A stretch of DNA of 64,000 nt from Gemmatimonadota bacterium (GCA_016719105.1 JADKAQ010000023.1:62001-126000), one strand, 5' to 3'. Positions 31,887-41,559 are shown, counted from the first letter of the stretch. The notes: a model not told the origin generated them from the sequence alone. Program-made: numbers and translations.

Positions 31887-34106
31887 TCAGACCGGGAAGA
31901 GCATCTCCCGGTACTTCGGCAGCGGCCAGAACTCGTCGCCGATGATCAGCTCGAGCGCGTCGCTCGCCGCGCGCACCGCGGCCATGGCGTCGGCCCCCTC
32001 GCTGGTGAGCAGCGTGGCGCACGGCGCCAGATCCTCGTGCAACGACTCGGCCTTGTCGATCACCTTGGCCAGTGCCTCACGCTTGGCCTTGAGCTGCTTG
32101 GCCAGCGCCCCCACCTCGTTGGCGCGCTCCACCTGCGGGATCTCCTTGATCCCCGCCGCCTTGGCCTGCGCGGCATTCGCCGCCAGCGCGCCCTGGTAGG
32201 AGTACGCCGCCGGAAGCACGAGCGTGTCGACCATCTCCTTGAGCGTGTGCAGCTCGATGAGGATGTCCTTCACGTAGCGCTCCATGCGCACATGGTAGCG
32301 CGACTCGAGCTCTTCCTTGCTCAGGATCCCCAGCGTGGCGAACAGGTCACGCGAACGCCGCGCCGTCAGCTGTCCCAGCGCCTCGGGGGTGCGGCGCAGG
32401 TTGAGCAGGCCGCGCTTGGCCGCTTCGACCACCCAGGCGGCCGAGTAGTTGTTCCCCTCGAACCGCACGTGCTTGGTCTCGCGGAACGTCTTGCGTACCA
32501 CCTTCATCACCGCATCGTCGATCGACTTGGTGAGCTTCTTCTCCTCCTTGATCTCCGCCGTGATGTCGGCGATGGCCTCGGCCACCGCCGCGTTCACGAG
32601 CGTCACCGGGAAGGCGATCGACTGCGACCCGCCCACCGCGCGGAACTCGAACTTGTTCCCCGTGAAGGCGAACGGCGACGTGCGGTTGCGGTCGGTGTTG
32701 TCCTTCTCGATCTCGGGGAGCTTGTTCACACCTAACGAGATGAGCTGCTGCTCGGCGCTCTTGGCCGCCACCTTGCCGCTGGCGATCTCCTCGATCACGC
32801 GGGTGAGCATGTCGCCCATGAAGACCGAGATGATGGCCGGCGGCGCTTCGTTGGCGCCCAGGCGATGTTCGTTGCCCGACGTCGCAATCCCGGCGCGCAG
32901 CAGCCCGGCGTGCTTGTGGACGCCCTTGAGCACCGCCGCCAGGAAGACCAGGAAGCGGATGTTCTGGTGCGGCGTCTTCCCCGGCTTGAGCAGGTTGATC
33001 CCGTTCAGCTCGTTCTCCGACGTGATCGCCATCGCCCAGTTGCAGTGCTTCCCCGAGCCGTTGACGCCGGCAAAGGGCTTCTCGTGCACGATGGCCTGCA
33101 GCCCGTGGCGCAGCGCCACCCGGCGCAGCACGGACATGACGAGCTGGTTGTGGTCGACCGCGAGGTCGGTCTCTTCATAGAAGGGGGCCATCTCGAACTG
33201 GCACGGCGCCACCTCGTTGTGCCGCGTCACGATCGGCACGCCCAGCTTGTACAGCTCGTGCTCCACCTCGGCGATGCATGCCTGGATGCGCTCGGGGATG
33301 CCACCGAAGTAGTGGTCCTCGAGCTGCTGCCCACGCGGCGGCGGCGCCCCGATGAGGGTGCGGTTGGACATCACCAGGTCGGGACGCAGCGAGAAGTGCG
33401 TGCGGTCGATCAGGAAGTACTCCTGCTCGGGGCCTAACGTGGTGTAGACGCGCTGCACCCCCTTGTCGCCCAGCAGGGCGAGCAGGGCGATCGCCTTCTC
33501 GGAGAGGACATCCGACGACCGCAGCAGCGGCGTCATCTCGTCCAGCGCTTCGCCGTTGTAGCCGATGAAGACCGACGGGATGCACAGCGTGCGCACGTTC
33601 CCGGACTCGATGATGAAGACCGGCGAGGCCGGGTTCCACGCCGTGTAGCCGCGCGCTTCCCACGTCGCGCGCAGCCCGCCCGACGGGAACGACGAGGCGT
33701 CCGGCTCCGACTGGATGAGCTGCGACGCCGAGAACTGCTCGATGACCTGCTGGTTCTCGTCGAAGGTCAGGAAGGCATCGTGCTTCTCGGCCGTGAGCCC
33801 GGTCTGCGGCTGGAACCAGTGCGTGAAGTGCGTGGCACCACGCGAGACCGCCCAGTCACGAATGGCCTGAGCCACCGTGGGGGCGATGTCGGCGTCGAGC
33901 TTCTTCCCGAGACGGACGGAGGCGCTGAGCTTGGCGAAGACGTCCTTCGGCAGCTTGGAGCGCATCTGCTTCACACCAAAGGTGTTGATGCCGAAGAGCT
34001 CCGAGACGCTGGCCTTGTCGCCAGACGGCGAGGGCGCCGACTTGGCGCCGCGAGCCGCAATCGCCTGGAGCGCAGAGCGGCGAGCGCTGTGGTTCGAGCT
34101 GGACAT
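31887..34106 (-). CDS. glnN: Glutamine synthetase type III
   Basis: 739 residues, the long hexameric/dodecameric GSIII class. N-terminal FGINTFGVKQMRSKLPKDVF and THWFQPQTG are GSIII-specific, as are ASSFPSGGLRATWEARGYTAWNP and DRTHFSLRPDL. The catalytic core shows GPEQEYFLIDR, KPFAGVNGSGKHCNWAM and NEHRLGANEAPPAIISVFMG, and the C-terminal helical region resembles the GSIII_C domain. It makes glutamine in the cytosol, as glnA at 20458 also does. I start at ATG 34106, where the Ser/Ala-rich leader opens; upstream 55 codons lack family similarity. Two terminators follow. TTA codons occur in CGTTAGG words (V-N-K and T-T-L-G-P regions). Confidence 0.94.
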   Translation of the reverse strand: MSSSNHSARRSALQAIAARGAKSAPSPSGDKASVSELFGINTFGVKQMRSKLPKDVFAKLSASVRLGKKLDADIAPTVAQAIRDWAVSRGATHFTHWFQPQTGLTAEKHDAFLTFDENQQVIEQFSASQLIQSEPDASSFPSGGLRATWEARGYTAWNPASPVFIIESGNVRTLCIPSVFIGYNGEALDEMTPLLRSSDVLSEKAIALLALLGDKGVQRVYTTLGPEQEYFLIDRTHFSLRPDLVMSNRTLIGAPPPRGQQLEDHYFGGIPERIQACIAEVEHELYKLGVPIVTRHNEVAPCQFEMAPFYEETDLAVDHNQLVMSVLRRVALRHGLQAIVHEKPFAGVNGSGKHCNWAMAITSENELNGINLLKPGKTPHQNIRFLVFLAAVLKGVHKHAGLLRAGIATSGNEHRLGANEAPPAIISVFMGDMLTRVIEEIASGKVAAKSAEQQLISLGVNKLPEIEKDNTDRNRTSPFAFTGNKFEFRAVGGSQSIAFPVTLVNAAVAEAIADITAEIKEEKKLTKSIDDAVMKVVRKTFRETKHVRFEGNNYSAAWVVEAAKRGLLNLRRTPEALGQLTARRSRDLFATLGILSKEELESRYHVRMERYVKDILIELHTLKEMVDTLVLPAAYSYQGALAANAAQAKAAGIKEIPQVERANEVGALAKQLKAKREALAKVIDKAESLHEDLAPCATLLTSEGADAMAAVRAASDALELIIGDEFWPLPKYREMLFPV

Positions 34107-34336
34107 GAGGGTCGGTCGGGACGGAGGTGGGACGGCGGAACGACGGGATGTACCGATGGCGGCGATCGGGCGAAATCCGTGCCGGTCGGTAAAGATGTAA
34201 GGCCAAACGTGCAAATACTGCACGCTTTGTAACGCAGTGTGCTCGAAATTAAGCGTCTGCCGTGGGCTCAATGCAACTTGTCGTGCGAAAAACGCACGAA
34301 AGAACGAGCAGCGGCAACCGGGCGAGCTCCCCCGAC

Positions 34337-35821
34337 CTACATCCCGAAAATCGTGCGGACCCGATCTCCCAACGCTTTGGGAGTAAAGGGTTTAGGCAGG
34401 AACGCCGCACCACGCGGCAATCGCACGGCCTCGCCGGCAGCCATCGCCGAAGCACCGGACGAGAAGAGCACGCGCGCGTCGGGACGCGCCGCTACGAGGC
34501 AGGCAGCCAACTCCACCCCGCTCAGCCCCGGCATCATCACGTCGGTCACCAGGAGGTCGGCGACCGACGGATCGCGCGAGACCAGCATCAGCGCCTCATC
34601 GGCATCGGACGCCTCCGATACGCGATACCCCTCGCGGCGCAGCGTTCGCGCGGCGACACGACGAACCGTCTCCTCGTCATCGACCACCAACACGGAACGT
34701 GTCGAGGCGGGCGAGTCGATGCGCTGCGCCGGTCTGCTGGACAGCGTCGGGAGGAGAAGGGAGAAGGTGGTGCCGAGGCCGGGTTGGCTCTCGCAGAGGA
34801 CGTACCCTCCCATCTGCGTGGTCGAGCCGAAGACGTGCGACAGCCCGAGCCCCTCGCGCCCGCGCGTCGAAAAGAGCGGCTCGAAGCAGCGCTCGCGCGT
34901 GATCGCGTCCATCCCGACGCCGGAGTCGCGGACCTCGACGCAGGCGTAGCGCCCGGGGCGCACGACGGCGTGCACCGCCCGACGTGGGGTGAGGTACTCC
35001 GCGCCGCTGGTGCAGATGCGAAGCTCACCGCCGGCGGGCATGGCATCGCGTGCGTTGCGCGCGAGATGCAGGATCGAGGCTTCGAGTTGCGACAGGTCGA
35101 TGATGGACTGCCCGGCGTCGGTGGCGAGGTCGAGCACGACGCGCACCTGATCGCCGACAATCCGATGGAGGGTGGCCTCGAGCGCCGCGATCGCACGCGA
35201 GAGGTCGGTGCGCTGCGGAGACGTCGTTCGCGCAGTCGACGACCGCGCGAGCTCCCGCGTGAGGACGGCGGCGCGCTCGGCGGCGCGACGAATGGTGTCG
35301 ATGTCGCCGCGCGCCACGTCGCGCGGGGCGAGCTCGCCGGCGATCAGCTCCGCGGATCCCGAGATGGCGGTGAGCAGTTCGGAAAATTCATGCGACAGGG
35401 CGATGGCGACACGGCCGACGCGCTCCAGCGCCCGCGCATCGCGCAGCGACGCCTCGAGCGCACGCCGTGGCGTGAGGTCCTGCAGCTGCGCCCATCGCCA
35501 CCCGGGAGGGGCACCGGCGTCCATCGATCGAATGGTGATAGAGACCGCCGTCCGTTCGTCGCCGTCCAGCGCTCCCTCCGTCGACCAGCTCCCCCCGCTC
35601 CCCACGGCGCCGTCGAGGACGATCCGCTCGCGGGTGGCCGCATCGACGAGGGCGAGGAACTCCCCCCCGTCGCGGGCGACGCCGCTGCGCTCCAGCAAAC
35701 GAATCGCACTTCGGTTTCCCCACTGCAGTCGCCACCACTCATCAACGACGAAGACGGCGTCCGCGAGCGATTCGGCGATGGCGCGAAAGGCGGTGTCTGT
35801 GGGGTAGGAGGATTCGGGCAT
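34337..35821 (-). CDS. Soluble hybrid histidine kinase (PAS-HisKA-HATPase-REC)
   Basis: 494 residues, no membrane helix. PAS (about 10-115: LADAVFVVDEWWRLQWGNRS), a divergent HisKA with His144 in ALSHEFSELLTAI, HATPase (RNARDAMPAGGELRI, GEGLGLSHVFG-like) and a C-terminal receiver (VLVVDDEETVRRVAART, LLVTDVMMPG, LPKPFTPK). FixL-like kinases with a HEFN/HDFN box and fused REC have this layout. No separate output protein is adjacent. The ATG at 35821 fits the PAS start. The gene is divergent from the M15 peptidase gene. Confidence 0.9.
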   Translation of the reverse strand: MPESSYPTDTAFRAIAESLADAVFVVDEWWRLQWGNRSAIRLLERSGVARDGGEFLALVDAATRERIVLDGAVGSGGSWSTEGALDGDERTAVSITIRSMDAGAPPGWRWAQLQDLTPRRALEASLRDARALERVGRVAIALSHEFSELLTAISGSAELIAGELAPRDVARGDIDTIRRAAERAAVLTRELARSSTARTTSPQRTDLSRAIAALEATLHRIVGDQVRVVLDLATDAGQSIIDLSQLEASILHLARNARDAMPAGGELRICTSGAEYLTPRRAVHAVVRPGRYACVEVRDSGVGMDAITRERCFEPLFSTRGREGLGLSHVFGSTTQMGGYVLCESQPGLGTTFSLLLPTLSSRPAQRIDSPASTRSVLVVDDEETVRRVAARTLRREGYRVSEASDADEALMLVSRDPSVADLLVTDVMMPGLSGVELAACLVAARPDARVLFSSGASAMAAGEAVRLPRGAAFLPKPFTPKALGDRVRTIFGM

Positions 35822-35985
35822 CTCTGGGCAAACGCGCGGAGGGGGCGTGGCGCAACACGGTGACCTGCAGCGCCTTCCCGGCGTGACCGCGGGTGCGAGG
35901 GGACCGTCCAGCGACGGCCGCGACCGAGGGGCCCGCCCCACACGCCATCATCGCTCGTTAGGACGGAACCGCTCGCCACACCCAT

Positions 35986-35991
35986 TACCTT
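35986..35991 (+). promoter_or_regulatory. Leaderless-type -10 box of the M15 peptidase gene
   Basis: TACCTT ends 6 nt before the ATG at 35998. No ribosome site precedes the start, and no good -35 lies 17 nt upstream. The same arrangement is found at 43177, 48460 and 54810. Confidence 0.45.
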
Positions 35992-35997
35992 CCTCCC

Positions 35998-37014
35998 ATG
36001 TCGCCGGACGTCTCGCCGGGCGCGCCCTCCGCCTCGTGGGGGCGGCGCATCCTCCTGATCGTGGTCGCGCTGCTGGCGCTGGTCGCCGTCGCCAAACTCA
36101 CGGCGATGGCGCGCGACTTCCTGGCGGGAACGGGGGGCGGGGTGACCGCGGTGGGACCGAACGACCTGCCACCGATCCCGTCGCTCCCCTCGAGCGCCAC
36201 GGTGACGCTCCCCGATTCGTTCGCTGGGCGAAGCGGTGCACTGCGATTTCGCGTGCTGAGCGCTGCCGAGGCGCTGGCGGTCCCGGGCTTCGTGGCGACC
36301 TACGGGGAACGGGCGCTGCACGCCCCTGCGGTGCACATGACCACGCGCCCCGAGGACTCGTCGGCCTTTGCCCTCATCGTGCTCCGTCCGTTCGGGGCCA
36401 AGAAAGGCGACATCCTCAATGGCTATCGCTTGGGGCGCTGGCCGGCCGAGCGGTGGATCATGGCGCGCAACTACTTCAATCCCGACGGCTTCGTCGAGGT
36501 CACGCCAGCCAACGTGAACTTGCAGCTGTCGGCACACTTCACGCTGGGCGACTTCCTGACGCACGACCAGCGCACCGTCTGGCCCAAGTACGTCGTGCTC
36601 GAGGAGAAGCTCATCGACAAGCTGGAGCTGGTGCTGGCCGACCTGGAGGCGCATGGCATTCCGGCGGGGCAGGTGAAGGTGCTCTCGGGGTTCCGGGCGC
36701 CGTACTACAACGACCGTGGGGTGGGGGAGGGGATGGCGCGCGCGAGCCGTCACCAGTTCGGCGATGCCGCCGACCTCGTCGTCGATGACGACGGCAACGG
36801 ACGCATGGACGACCTCAATCGCGATGGCGTCCTGGATGTGCGCGACACCGCCCCCATCTCGGCCGCGATCGCGCGGGTGGAGAAGGCGCACCCCGAACTG
36901 GCGGGAGGGCTGGGGACATACCAGGCGACGGGGCCGAGCGGTCCGTTTGCGCACGTGGATGTGCGCGGCACGAGTGCACGCTGGGAAAGCGGGTGGTGGA
37001 AGCGTCGTCGGTGA
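35998..37014 (+). CDS. M15 (YcbK-like) peptidase with calcium-loop insert
   Basis: 338 residues. A signal-anchor helix (ILLIVVALLALVAVAKL) near residue 25 places it in the periplasm. The C-terminal domain has the M15 zinc pattern: LSGFRAPYYN, then RASRHQFGDAADLVV (first His and Asp ligands) and FAHVDVRG (last His), as in D-Ala carboxypeptidase-like YcbK/M15_3. Between them an EF-hand/dockerin-like loop, DDDGNGRMDDLNRDGVLD, is inserted, suggesting Ca2+ binding. The middle (90-190) is a beta-rich domain unlike YcbK. It probably cleaves peptidoglycan peptides. Confidence 0.82.
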   Translation: MSPDVSPGAPSASWGRRILLIVVALLALVAVAKLTAMARDFLAGTGGGVTAVGPNDLPPIPSLPSSATVTLPDSFAGRSGALRFRVLSAAEALAVPGFVATYGERALHAPAVHMTTRPEDSSAFALIVLRPFGAKKGDILNGYRLGRWPAERWIMARNYFNPDGFVEVTPANVNLQLSAHFTLGDFLTHDQRTVWPKYVVLEEKLIDKLELVLADLEAHGIPAGQVKVLSGFRAPYYNDRGVGEGMARASRHQFGDAADLVVDDDGNGRMDDLNRDGVLDVRDTAPISAAIARVEKAHPELAGGLGTYQATGPSGPFAHVDVRGTSARWESGWWKRRR

Positions 37015-37030
37015 GGCGAGCGGCGCGGGC

Positions 37031-37094
37031 AACCGCACGCACCGCACGCGAACCGCACGCGAACCGCACGCGAGCCGCACGCGAGCCGCACGTG
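37031..37094. repeat. Tandem repeat of a 10-11 bp unit
   Basis: Six consecutive units of AACCGCACGCG (variants of 10 or 11 bp, with AG for AA in the last two) fill the gap after the M15 gene. The period is close to one DNA helical turn. There is no coding sense. Confidence 0.85.
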
Positions 37095-37256
37095 AGCAGC
37101 ATTGGAGCCGCATCGGCGCGAGACCCTGAACCGCGGCACGAGCGGCCGATCGCGGCTGGCGCCGCGCGAGCGGTGCGGTAGGATGTAGCCACGCCAGCGT
37201 CGTCCGAGATTCGCCCGCCGTGCGGCTGGCCCTCGCCCCACCCTCCTCACGCACTC

Positions 37257-38600
37257 ATGCCTGCCATCACGCTCGCGCTGCAGCTCCTCGCGATCACGCA
37301 CGTCACGCTGATCGACCCCGATGTCTCGGCCGTGCGCCGCGACATGACGATCGTGGTGCGTGGGTCGCACGTCGAGGCGGTCGGCGCGAGTGCGACGACC
37401 GCCGTGCCTGCCGGGGCGCGAGTGATCGAGGGGCGCGGCAAGTACGTGATTCCCGGGATGTGGGACATGCACGTCCACGCCGACGCCAGCGGTGGGCGCG
37501 CGCTGCTGCCGCTGTTCGTCGCCGCCGGCGTCACCGGGGTGCGCGACATGAATGGCTCCCTGTCACGGCTGCGTGGGTGGCAGCGCGAGATCGCGGCCGG
37601 GACGCTCGTCGGGCCACGCCTGGTCATCTCCGGTCCGTACATCATCGGGCGCGACCTCCCGCCTGCGCTCGGGATGCCGTACCTGCGCGCGAGCGACGAG
37701 GCCAGCGCGACGCGGGGCGTCGACTCGCTGGTGGCGTTAGGCGTGGACTTCGTGAAGGTGCACGGCTTCCTCACGCCGACGGCGTACTTCGCCGCCGCCC
37801 GCGCGGCGCGACGCAAGGGCATCACCTTTGCCGGACACGTCACGCTGCCGGTGACGCCGCTCCAGGCATCGGACTCGGGGCAGCGCTCGCTCGAGCATCT
37901 CTACGCCTTCCTGAATGAGTGCACGCCCGCCGACTCGGCGGTGATCGCCCGCGGGATCGCGTTGCAGCGCTACGTGATGGGGGAGTGCACGTCGGTGTCG
38001 CAGCAAGCGATGTACGCCAGGCTGGCGCGCAACCGCACGTGGGTGACGCCCACGCTCACGGTGCAGCGCATGCTGTCGGAGATGCGCGTCCCGATCGTCC
38101 CGGGCGACAGCACCGCGCAGTTCTACGGCGACTCGTTGATGCTGCGGTTGGCGATGGAGATGGAGCTGCCGCCCACGCCGCCCCCGGGCTCGGTGGCCGC
38201 GGGTGAGGCGTTGTTCGCGCGGCGCATGGCGCTGGTCGGGGCGCTGCATCGCGCCGGCGTCCCGATCCTCGGCGGAACTGACGCACCGCTGGCGGTCGGC
38301 GGCCCGGGTGCGGGGATCGTCGGCGAGCTGGAGCTGCTGGTGCAGTCGGGACTCACCCCCCGTGAGGCGTTGCGCACCGTCACCACCGAACCGGCGCGTT
38401 ACCTCGCCGCCGATTCGCTCGGCACGGTGGCGCGCGGGAAGGTGGCCGACCTGGTCGTGCTCGATGCCGACCCGCTGGTGCAGGTGACGAACCTGCGCCG
38501 CATCCACGCGGTCGTGGCCAACGGTCGTGTGTTCGATGCCGCGGCGCGCGAGGCCCTGTTCCAGGCGGCGCGGCGCGCGGCGCGTCCGGCGGGTCGTTGA
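37257..38600 (+). CDS. Amidohydrolase-superfamily metal-dependent hydrolase
   Basis: 447 residues of the imidazolonepropionase/prolidase-like amidohydrolase group. The first metal site is MWDMHVHAD; then a Lys in FVKVHG (candidate carboxylated Lys), His in FAGHVT and RSLEHLY, and Asp in GGTDAP. The C-terminal VADLVVLDADPLVQVTNLRRI is typical of the composite beta-sandwich. There is no lipobox and only a weakly hydrophobic N-terminus. The substrate is unknown. It precedes lutA by 19 nt on the same strand and is likely co-transcribed, though a link to lactate use is not obvious. Confidence 0.88.
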   Translation: MPAITLALQLLAITHVTLIDPDVSAVRRDMTIVVRGSHVEAVGASATTAVPAGARVIEGRGKYVIPGMWDMHVHADASGGRALLPLFVAAGVTGVRDMNGSLSRLRGWQREIAAGTLVGPRLVISGPYIIGRDLPPALGMPYLRASDEASATRGVDSLVALGVDFVKVHGFLTPTAYFAAARAARRKGITFAGHVTLPVTPLQASDSGQRSLEHLYAFLNECTPADSAVIARGIALQRYVMGECTSVSQQAMYARLARNRTWVTPTLTVQRMLSEMRVPIVPGDSTAQFYGDSLMLRLAMEMELPPTPPPGSVAAGEALFARRMALVGALHRAGVPILGGTDAPLAVGGPGAGIVGELELLVQSGLTPREALRTVTTEPARYLAADSLGTVARGKVADLVVLDADPLVQVTNLRRIHAVVANGRVFDAAAREALFQAARRAARPAGR

Positions 38601-38619
38601 CGGCACGCGCCCGCCGCTG

Positions 38620-39387
38620 ATGCGAGTCGCCCTCTTCGCGCCCTGCTTCGTCGATCAGCTTGTTCCATCCGCGGCGATCGCCGCGGTGCGCGTGCTCGAA
38701 CGACTCGGCGTGGAGGTCGCACTGCCCGGTGGCGCGGCGTGTTGCGGGCAACCCCCCGCCAACGCGGGGTTCGCCGCCGCCGGCGAGCCGGCGCTCGATC
38801 GATTCGTGCAGACGTTCGCACCGTACGATTACGTCGTCGTCCTGTCCGGCAGCTGCACGGTGCACGTGAAGGGCCACGCCGCGGCGCTCGGTCCCGCGGG
38901 AGCCCGCGTGGCGGCGCGCACCATCGAGTTCTGCACCTTCCTGCACGACATCGTTGGCCTTGCGGCGGTGCGTGCGCTCGGCGCCAGCTGTCGCGAGCGG
39001 GTCGCGGTGCACGTGGGCTGTCACGCGTTGCGCGGGCTCGACCTCGCGACGCCGAGCGAGCTGCAGCGCCCGGCGGTGGACAAGGTGCGCGCCTTGCTCG
39101 AGACCGTCGACGGCCTCTCCTTCGCGACGCTGGGCCGCCGCGATGAGTGTTGCGGCTTTGGCGGGAGCTTCAGCGTGAGTGAGCCCGCGGTCTCCACGCG
39201 CATGGGGCGAGATCGGCTGCACGACATGCGCACGCACGGCGCGACGGCGATCGTCTCCACGGACGTCTCGTGCGTGTTGCACCTGCAGGGGATCGATCGT
39301 GCGTCGGGCGGTGCGCTCCCCATGTGGCACGTGGCGGAGGTGCTGGCCCGCCGTGGGGCGACCGACGACGCCACGACTGCGCCATGA
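38620..39387 (+). CDS. lutA: Lactate utilization protein A (CCG-domain iron-sulfur subunit)
   Basis: 255 residues. Two CCG domains are present: FAPCFVDQL...GGAACCGQPPANAG, and VHVGCHALRGL...DECCGFGGSFSV, as in LutA/glycolate oxidase GlcF-type proteins. It carries Fe-S or heterodisulfide-like clusters and works with LutB and LutC to oxidise L-lactate to pyruvate, feeding the respiratory chain. Its stop overlaps the lutB start (ATGA). I chose ATG 38620 because the domain begins at MRVALFAPCF. Confidence 0.93.
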   Translation: MRVALFAPCFVDQLVPSAAIAAVRVLERLGVEVALPGGAACCGQPPANAGFAAAGEPALDRFVQTFAPYDYVVVLSGSCTVHVKGHAAALGPAGARVAARTIEFCTFLHDIVGLAAVRALGASCRERVAVHVGCHALRGLDLATPSELQRPAVDKVRALLETVDGLSFATLGRRDECCGFGGSFSVSEPAVSTRMGRDRLHDMRTHGATAIVSTDVSCVLHLQGIDRASGGALPMWHVAEVLARRGATDDATTAP

Positions 39388-40811
39388 CGCCGACCCACAC
39401 GGAGCATCGCCGGCTCCCCATTTTCGACGCCAACGGCGCCGTGGACCACGCCGCGGGGGCCGCGCTGTTCAACGCCGACGTCGAGCGCACCGGGTGGCAC
39501 GACGGCGCGCTCTGGTTCGTGCGCGAGAAGCGCGACCGTGCCGCCGCCACCGTCCCCGAGTGGGAGGCGCTGCGCGACCTCGCGTCGGCCATCAAGACGC
39601 ACACGCTGTCGCGGCTGGACGAGTATCTCGCGCTGTTCGAGCGGCGGGCCACCGCGCGCGGGATCACGGTGCACTGGGCGCGTGACGCCGCCGAGCATAA
39701 CGAGATCGTGCACGGGATCCTGGCGGCGCGCGGGGCGCGGCGCATGGTCAAGAGCAAGTCCATGCTGACCGAGGAGTGCGGGCTCAACGACTACCTGGCC
39801 GCGCGCGGGATCGAGGTCGTCGACACCGACCTGGGCGAGCGCATCGTGCAGCTGCGGCACGAGCCGCCGAGCCACATCGTGATGCCGGCCATCCACCTGA
39901 AGAAGGAGGAGATCGGCGAGACCTTCCACGAGCACCTGGGGACGCCGGCGGGGCTCGCCGATCCCGATGTGCTCACCGCGGCGGCCCGCGTGCACCTGCG
40001 CGAGCGCTTCCTGGGGGCGGACGCGGCGCTCACCGGGGTGAACTTCGGGATCGCGGAGACCGGTGGGATCGTCGTGATCACGAATGAAGGGAACGCCGAC
40101 CTCGGAACGGCGCTGGCGCCGGTGCACATCGCCTCGATGGGGATCGAGAAGCTCGTGCCGCGCGCCGCGGACCTCGGCGTCTTCCTGCGATTGCTGGCAC
40201 GGAGCGCCACCGGGCAGGCGAGCAGCGTGTACGCCTCGCACATGCACGCACCACGGCCCGGGCAGGCGATGCACGTGGTGCTGGTCGACAACGGGCGCAG
40301 CACGCAGTTGGGGCGCGCCGACTTCTGGGGATCGCTCAAGTGCATTCGGTGCGCGGCCTGCATCAACACGTGCCCGGTGTACCGGCGTTCCGGCGGGTAC
40401 AGCTACGGCTCGACCGTTCCCGGTCCCATCGGGTCGGTGCTCACGCCGGGGCTCGACCTCGCGAAGTACGCCGCGCTCCCGTTTGCCAGCACGCTGTGCG
40501 GATCGTGCAGTGCGGTCTGCCCGGTCAAGGTCGACCTCGACGCGCAGCTCTATCGGTGGCGCCAGCAGGTGGTGGCGGCCGGGCACGTATCGCCGGCCAA
40601 GGGGTGGTTCATGCGACGACTGGGCGGGATGCTCGCCGATCCCGAGCTGTTGCAACTGGCGGGATCGGCCGCGCGCGTGGCGTTGCGTGTGCTGCCGTCG
40701 GCCCTAGCGCGTCGCCTGGCCGGGGGGTGGGGGGCGACGCGGGCACTGCCGGAGGCGCCGCGTGGCAGCTTCCGCGAGTGGCGCCGTGCCAACCGCCCCG
40801 GCGAGCCATGA
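39384..40811 (+). CDS. lutB: Lactate utilization protein B
   Basis: 475 residues. The LUD (DUF162) domain covers about 70-290 (MVKSKSMLTEECGLNDYL, GIAETGGIVVITNEGN). A ferredoxin-like region follows with CIRCAACINTCPVY and CGSCSAVCPVKVDL, each a 4Fe-4S motif. The C-terminal tail resembles DUF3390. It is the core electron-transfer subunit of the lactate dehydrogenase complex. Overlaps of 4 nt with both lutA and lutC show translational coupling. Confidence 0.94.
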   Translation: MTPTHTEHRRLPIFDANGAVDHAAGAALFNADVERTGWHDGALWFVREKRDRAAATVPEWEALRDLASAIKTHTLSRLDEYLALFERRATARGITVHWARDAAEHNEIVHGILAARGARRMVKSKSMLTEECGLNDYLAARGIEVVDTDLGERIVQLRHEPPSHIVMPAIHLKKEEIGETFHEHLGTPAGLADPDVLTAAARVHLRERFLGADAALTGVNFGIAETGGIVVITNEGNADLGTALAPVHIASMGIEKLVPRAADLGVFLRLLARSATGQASSVYASHMHAPRPGQAMHVVLVDNGRSTQLGRADFWGSLKCIRCAACINTCPVYRRSGGYSYGSTVPGPIGSVLTPGLDLAKYAALPFASTLCGSCSAVCPVKVDLDAQLYRWRQQVVAAGHVSPAKGWFMRRLGGMLADPELLQLAGSAARVALRVLPSALARRLAGGWGATRALPEAPRGSFREWRRANRPGEP

Positions 40812-41446
40812 GCGCCCGCGACGACATCCTGCGCGCGGTGCGGGCGGCGCGCGGGGCGACCTTCGCCGGGGGCGAGCCGCCGCCGCTCCCCGCGCTGCCC
40901 GCTGCCCCGCGCGTGTGGGGGGAGGCGGCCGTGGGGTTGGTGGAGCAGTTCACGGCGGCGGCGTTGGCGGCCGCGTCGAACGTGGTGCGCATCACGCGCG
41001 CGGCACTGCCACAGGTGATCGAGGCGACGGCCGGAGTGACACCGTCAGCTGCATCGGGGCGTGTGGGCGATGATCTGCGCGTGCTGTCGATGGTGGCGGC
41101 GATCCCGGGGACGGTCGCACTCCCCGACGACCCGCACGCGCTGGCGCAGCTCGACCTCTTCGTTTGCGAAGGGGTGATCGGCGTGGCGGAGAACGGCGCG
41201 ATCTGGCTGCCCGCCTCACAGCTCGGGGAGCGCGCGGCACTCGTGCTCGCCACCGAGGTGATCGTCGTTCTGGCGCGCTCCGCGATCGTCCCCACCATGC
41301 ACGCGGCGTACGCCGCGGTCGACGTGAGTGCCGAGGCGTTCGGCGTCTTCCTCGCCGGGCCGTCGAAAACGGCCGACATCGAGCAGTCGTTGGTGATCGG
41401 CGCACACGGCGCCAAGGGGCTCACGGTCTGCCTGGTCGACGACTGA
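40808..41446 (+). CDS. lutC: Lactate utilization protein C
   Basis: 212 residues, a single LUD domain: ARDDILRAVRAARG start, CEGVIGVAENGAIWLP, and GPSKTADIEQSLVIGAHGAKG near the C-terminus, a hallmark of LutC. It completes the lutABC lactate oxidation complex. Its start overlaps lutB by 4 nt. The last codons and stop lie in a 12-bp tandem repeat that continues into the intergenic region. No LutR/LldR-type GntR regulator is adjacent. Confidence 0.93.
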   Translation: MSARDDILRAVRAARGATFAGGEPPPLPALPAAPRVWGEAAVGLVEQFTAAALAAASNVVRITRAALPQVIEATAGVTPSAASGRVGDDLRVLSMVAAIPGTVALPDDPHALAQLDLFVCEGVIGVAENGAIWLPASQLGERAALVLATEVIVVLARSAIVPTMHAAYAAVDVSAEAFGVFLAGPSKTADIEQSLVIGAHGAKGLTVCLVDD

Positions 41447-41524
41447 GTCGACGACCGAGCGAACGACCGAGCGATCGACCGAGCGAACGACCGAACCAAC
41501 GACCGAGCTGACGACTGAGCCAAC
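41441..41524. repeat. Seven tandem 12-bp units at the end of lutC
   Basis: Units of GACCGAGCGAAC (with variants GACTGAGTCGAC, GACCGAGCTGAC) repeat seven times. The first unit contains the lutC stop codon. The 12-bp unit is a multiple of three, so the copies stay in the same frame. Confidence 0.88.
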
Positions 41525-41559
41525 GACGCCGTCGTCCTGCCGGTGGTGTGCGCGGCGCC

